Below the pieces are notes generated by a model that was not told the DNA's origin, ran no database searches, and saw only the letters and a program-made list of their open reading frames with translations. DNA of 8,110 bases from Bordetella parapertussis. Lineage in GTDB: Bacteria; Pseudomonadota; Gammaproteobacteria; Burkholderiales; SG8-39. The translations under genes and the position numbers were made by a program. Of the stretch, positions 5,535-8,110 are shown one piece after another. Within the stretch, counting starts at the first letter, position 1; every line of letters starts with the position of its first letter. The DNA lies in contig CAMBSA010000058.1 in assembly GCA_945869935.1 (NCBI GenBank), positions 1-8,110 of the forward strand, in the 5' to 3' direction.

Positions 5535-6788
5535 TTATGAATCGTCCCGCCGACCGGTGGAGATTCCAAGCGATCGGAGCTTTCTGTACAGATGCGTACG
5601 CTCAAGGCCCGACTTTTCTGCCACCTTCGCGATTGACCCCCCTTCGAGCGCAAGATGGTGCTCGAAATAAGCGCGCTCGAAGGCTTCGCGAGCTTCCCTC
5701 AAGGGCAGGTCGAGCGGCAGGCCGAGCGCTGAGGCCGAACCTGCGGGCGCCAGTTCGCGCAACACCCTCTCGACATCGCCGGGCCCGACCTCCTCTTCCA
5801 GCGCGGTTACCGCGGCATTGCGTACCGCCGTAAGCAACTGATCGAGATTTCCGGGCCAGGAGAACTGCCGCATCATGTTCAGCGCCGCGGTGGAAAACTT
5901 CCGCGGCGCGCAATATCGCGATTCAACCAGCTGCATCAACATCAGACTGGCAATGTCGGGCACGTCTTCGGAAAAATCCCGGAGCGATGGAAGCGCAAAC
6001 GACAGTTCGGCGACGCGCGATAGCAATGCCGGGTCAAAGCCGTGTTCAACCACGAGCACCCTTGGCTCGATGGCGCTGAACGAAACCAGACGCACCTTTG
6101 CCCTCTCGCTGCGGTCAATAACAAAAGCAAGATGCTTCTGCTGGGTTCTGGACAGTTCGGATAATTCAGGAACGAATAAGACGCCCCCTGCCGCGTGTGA
6201 AAGGACATCCTGGCCCGGGTCAGACAGAACCTGGGACGCATCGATCCACGGTGTATTGGCGACATGCAGATAGCGTGCAAAAAGTTCGGGCATCGTGCCA
6301 GGCTCGCCGCGCAGGAGTAGCGGAGCGCCCGACGCAGCGAGCTGACTCAGCCGCTTCTTCAAATCGCCCAGTACCAGCGAGCGCCCGAGATTCGCGAGTG
6401 CGAGCGGAGCCGGTGCGCGACCGCCATGATCACGCAGCCCACGCTTCACCGTCGCAAGCAGCTTTTGCAACGCAATCGGCTTTTCCAGAAAATCGACTGC
6501 ACCGATCCGGGTTGCCTCCACCGCCGTTTCGATGGTGCCGTGTCCCGACATCATCACCACCGGCATCGTGAGCTGACCGTTTGCAGCCCATTCCTTCAGC
6601 AAGGTGATGCCGTCGGCGTCAGGCATCCAGATATCAAGGAGTACAAGGTCCGGTCTTTCGCGTGCGCGAAGCTCGCGCGCGCGCGTCGCGTTCTCGGCGG
6701 CCAATACCGTATGACCTTCATCGGACAGGATTTCCGAAAGAAGTTCCCGTATCCCTATTTCGTCGTCTACAACGAGTATCTGTGCCAT
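5535..6788 (-). CDS. ntrX: NtrX-like response regulator with a degenerate AAA+ domain
   Basis: This is the cytoplasmic partner of NtrY in a nitrogen/redox-type two-component system. Of 417 residues, 1-120 form an intact receiver domain: acidic Asp8/Asp9, phospho-acceptor Asp52 in LLDIWMPD, Ser81 in MMSGHG and Lys103 in LEKP. The central domain aligns with sigma-54 activators but Walker A reads GEPGTMPE (161-168) instead of GESGTGKE, and Walker B reads GGVLFVPELSE (201-211) instead of GGTLFLDEI. Only 40 residues separate the two, where about 65 are usual, so the GAFTGA loop is absent. Later landmarks survive (LLSRVAELSFALPSLRDFSEDVPDI, WPGN at 311-314). Residues 384-410 form a Fis-type helix-turn-helix (AKVAEKSGLERTHLYRKL). 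ATP hydrolysis and sigma-54 activation look impossible, while phosphorylation and DNA binding remain plausible. The ATG at 6788 is chosen because MAQILVVDDE is the family N-terminus; an in-frame TTG at 6836 would overlap ntrY. Confidence 0.93.
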   Translation of the reverse strand: MAQILVVDDEIGIRELLSEILSDEGHTVLAAENATRARELRARERPDLVLLDIWMPDADGITLLKEWAANGQLTMPVVMMSGHGTIETAVEATRIGAVDFLEKPIALQKLLATVKRGLRDHGGRAPAPLALANLGRSLVLGDLKKRLSQLAASGAPLLLRGEPGTMPELFARYLHVANTPWIDASQVLSDPGQDVLSHAAGGVLFVPELSELSRTQQKHLAFVIDRSERAKVRLVSFSAIEPRVLVVEHGFDPALLSRVAELSFALPSLRDFSEDVPDIASLMLMQLVESRYCAPRKFSTAALNMMRQFSWPGNLDQLLTAVRNAAVTALEEEVGPGDVERVLRELAPAGSASALGLPLDLPLREAREAFERAYFEHHLALEGGSIAKVAEKSGLERTHLYRKLRSLGISTGRRDDS

Positions 6789-6795
6789 GCAGCGG

Positions 6796-6802
6796 CTTCT
6801 TT
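6796..6802 (-). promoter_or_regulatory. Ribosome binding site supporting the ntrX ATG at 6788
   Basis: AAAGAAG lies seven bases upstream of the ATG at 6788, inside the 19-base gap after the ntrY stop. It favours this ATG over the in-frame upstream TTG at 6836. Confidence 0.5.
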
Positions 6803-6807
6803 CCCGA

Positions 6808-8110
6808 TCATGCAGCTTTGGCCAACGGCAGTGCAATTTTTACGGAAGCACCACGAGACGGCAGATTCTCGATCGAAATGCTGCCGTGGTGCTCGTCCAC
6901 GATCTTTCTGACGATAGCGAGGCCAAGACCTGTTCCTTTGGATTTTGTCGTCACGTACGGCTCAAAGGCCCGCTTGATAATGGCCTCCGGAAACCCGCAC
7001 CCGTTGTCGCTGATGCGAAGCCATACCTTGCCACCGGCACGCTCTGTAACCACCTCGATACGGGGCTCGCTCTCGCCGGAAAGCGCGTCCTGAGCGTTTT
7101 GCAAAAGATTATGAATGATCTGCCGGAGCTGATTCCGATCGCCGCGAATCTCCGGGAGCTGCGGATCAAGCTGCAAATCGATACACGCAACCGACTGCTC
7201 GTACAGTGCGAGAACATCCCGCAGCAGCGCGTTCAGGTCCAGCGGCTCCAGCCGCGGTGCCGGCGTACGCGCATATTCTCGGAACTCGTCCACCATGTTC
7301 TTGAGTGCCGTCACCTGAGTCACGATCGTACCAGTGGCACGGTCCAGCGCTAGCGCATCCTCTGCGGGCAGACGGCTTGAAAGTTTTGCCTGCAAACGCT
7401 CGGCCGCGAGCTGGATCGGAGTCAGAGGATTCTTGATTTCGTGCGCCAGTCTGCGAGCGACTTCACCCCATGCAGTTGCGCGCTGTGCCGCGATCAACTG
7501 GGTAATGTCATCGAAAACCAGCACATAGCCTTCGCTGCCTGTTGTAGGCAAGGGGGATCCACGCAGCAGCACGGTAGCACCAAGTTCGATTAACTCCACT
7601 TCCTTCTGCCATACGTCACTTTCGTGTTTGCCGAACTCTTCCCGCAGGGCCACGGCGAATTCCCGCAAACGCGGCCATTCTTCGGTACGAAGTCCCACCA
7701 TCCGCGACACGTCTTCATTCAGGATGCCGTTTGCACCGACATTCGCGATTCGCAACACAAGGTCGCGGTCAAATACCAGAACTCCGGCAGATAGATTCGC
7801 GAGAATGCTCTCGAGGTAGGCGTTGGCAGTCTCAATCTGGGCGCGATGGTCTTCGGTCGCACGACGAGCTTCTTCGAGTTGCGCTGTCATGCTGTTGAAG
7901 GACTGCGTCAGTATTCCAAGTTCATCCCGGCTGGTTACCGGCGCCCGGGCGGAAAAGTCACCCCGCGCGACGGCCTGCGTGCCCTCGGCAAGGTCTGCGA
8001 GTGGCTGGCTCAATCGCCTGGACAACAAGAAAGCGAGCGCCACCGCCGAGAAAAGTGCAAGCAATAGGGTAAGCGTCAGCGTAAGGATGTAGATCTGTTT
8101 CAAGCCTTGC
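6808..8110 (-). CDS. ntrY: Sensor histidine kinase NtrY, N-terminus beyond the window
   Basis: NtrY is an inner-membrane histidine kinase that phosphorylates NtrX. The frame is open to the window edge, so the N-terminal membrane and periplasmic part is missing; the family usually has 700 or more residues and about 433 are seen. Counting from the codon at 8103: a transmembrane helix (about 5-27), a HAMP domain (28-80, with PLADLAEGTQAVARGDFSAR), and a PAS domain (about 92-205). The dimerisation/phosphorylation helix LAHEIKNPLTPIQLAAERL follows with His221 (codon 7443-7441). The ATPase domain has the N box NLLQNAQDA (332-340), the G1 box DNGCGFP (366-372) and the G2 box KGTGLGLAIV (389-398). 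All catalytic elements are intact, unlike in the partner regulator. The stop is 19 bases before the ntrX ATG, indicating one transcript. The TTG at 8103 is not a credible start because the HAMP-preceding helix is family-internal. Confidence 0.93.
   Translation of the reverse strand, partial: QGLKQIYILTLTLTLLLALFSAVALAFLLSRRLSQPLADLAEGTQAVARGDFSARAPVTSRDELGILTQSFNSMTAQLEEARRATEDHRAQIETANAYLESILANLSAGVLVFDRDLVLRIANVGANGILNEDVSRMVGLRTEEWPRLREFAVALREEFGKHESDVWQKEVELIELGATVLLRGSPLPTTGSEGYVLVFDDITQLIAAQRATAWGEVARRLAHEIKNPLTPIQLAAERLQAKLSSRLPAEDALALDRATGTIVTQVTALKNMVDEFREYARTPAPRLEPLDLNALLRDVLALYEQSVACIDLQLDPQLPEIRGDRNQLRQIIHNLLQNAQDALSGESEPRIEVVTERAGGKVWLRISDNGCGFPEAIIKRAFEPYVTTKSKGTGLGLAIVRKIVDEHHGSISIENLPSRGASVKIALPLAKAA

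Noticed and set aside
6674..6685. Alternating CG run within ntrX as a possible Z-DNA or recombination signal
   Set aside because: It is explained by Ala/Arg codons (ATRAREL) in a high-GC gene.
6789..6836. N-terminal extension of NtrX by 16 residues from an upstream TTG
   Set aside because: The extension overlaps the ntrY stop, is not part of receiver domains, and the ATG at 6788 has its own ribosome binding site.

Overview
The window reads as a stretch of gammaproteobacterial chromosome of moderately high GC content. Every supported gene lies on the minus strand, so transcription runs from position 8110 towards position 1. The main evidence for the lineage is the order ntrY-ntrX-trkA-trkH, a linkage I know from Gammaproteobacteria, together with protein lengths and motifs typical of that group. 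I cannot name a genus from the sequence alone. No RNA gene, CRISPR array, insertion sequence or phage gene is visible, and no stretch longer than about 200 bases lacks a gene.

Layout in the direction of transcription: (1) 8110-6808, the C-terminal part of the membrane sensor kinase NtrY, cut by the window edge. (2) 6788-5535, its response regulator NtrX, whose AAA+ domain has lost Walker A, Walker B and the sigma-54 contact loop. (3) 5534-5334, a 201-base regulatory gap with an imperfect direct repeat and a candidate promoter. (4) 5333-3960, trkA with a TTG start, and 3936-2479, trkH; together they form a Trk potassium uptake system. (5) 2464-1880, a small P-loop protein of the COG0523/CobW (G3E) type that keeps the CxCC metal motif but lacks the guanine-specificity motif and the C-terminal domain. 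(6) 1879-1751, a 129-base gap with a strong -35 element and a 6-bp-arm inverted repeat. (7) 1750-1016, an enoyl-CoA hydratase/isomerase homologue that appears to lack about 20 core residues in frame. (8) 911-1, a TauD/TfdA-type Fe(II)/2-oxoglutarate dioxygenase, cut by the window edge.

The layout suggests three transcription units: ntrYX; trkA-trkH-COG0523-like (gaps of 23 and 14 bases); and crotonase with the dioxygenase, probably from its own promoter. NtrYX would sense a nitrogen or redox-type signal, and TrkAH would take up potassium under NAD(H)-linked gating. The last three genes look like accessory cargo downstream of the conserved block, and I see no established pathway joining them. 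The most interesting feature is that three of the seven proteins (NtrX, the COG0523-like protein and the crotonase) depart from their families at defining motifs while their frames stay open. No complete new system is evident.
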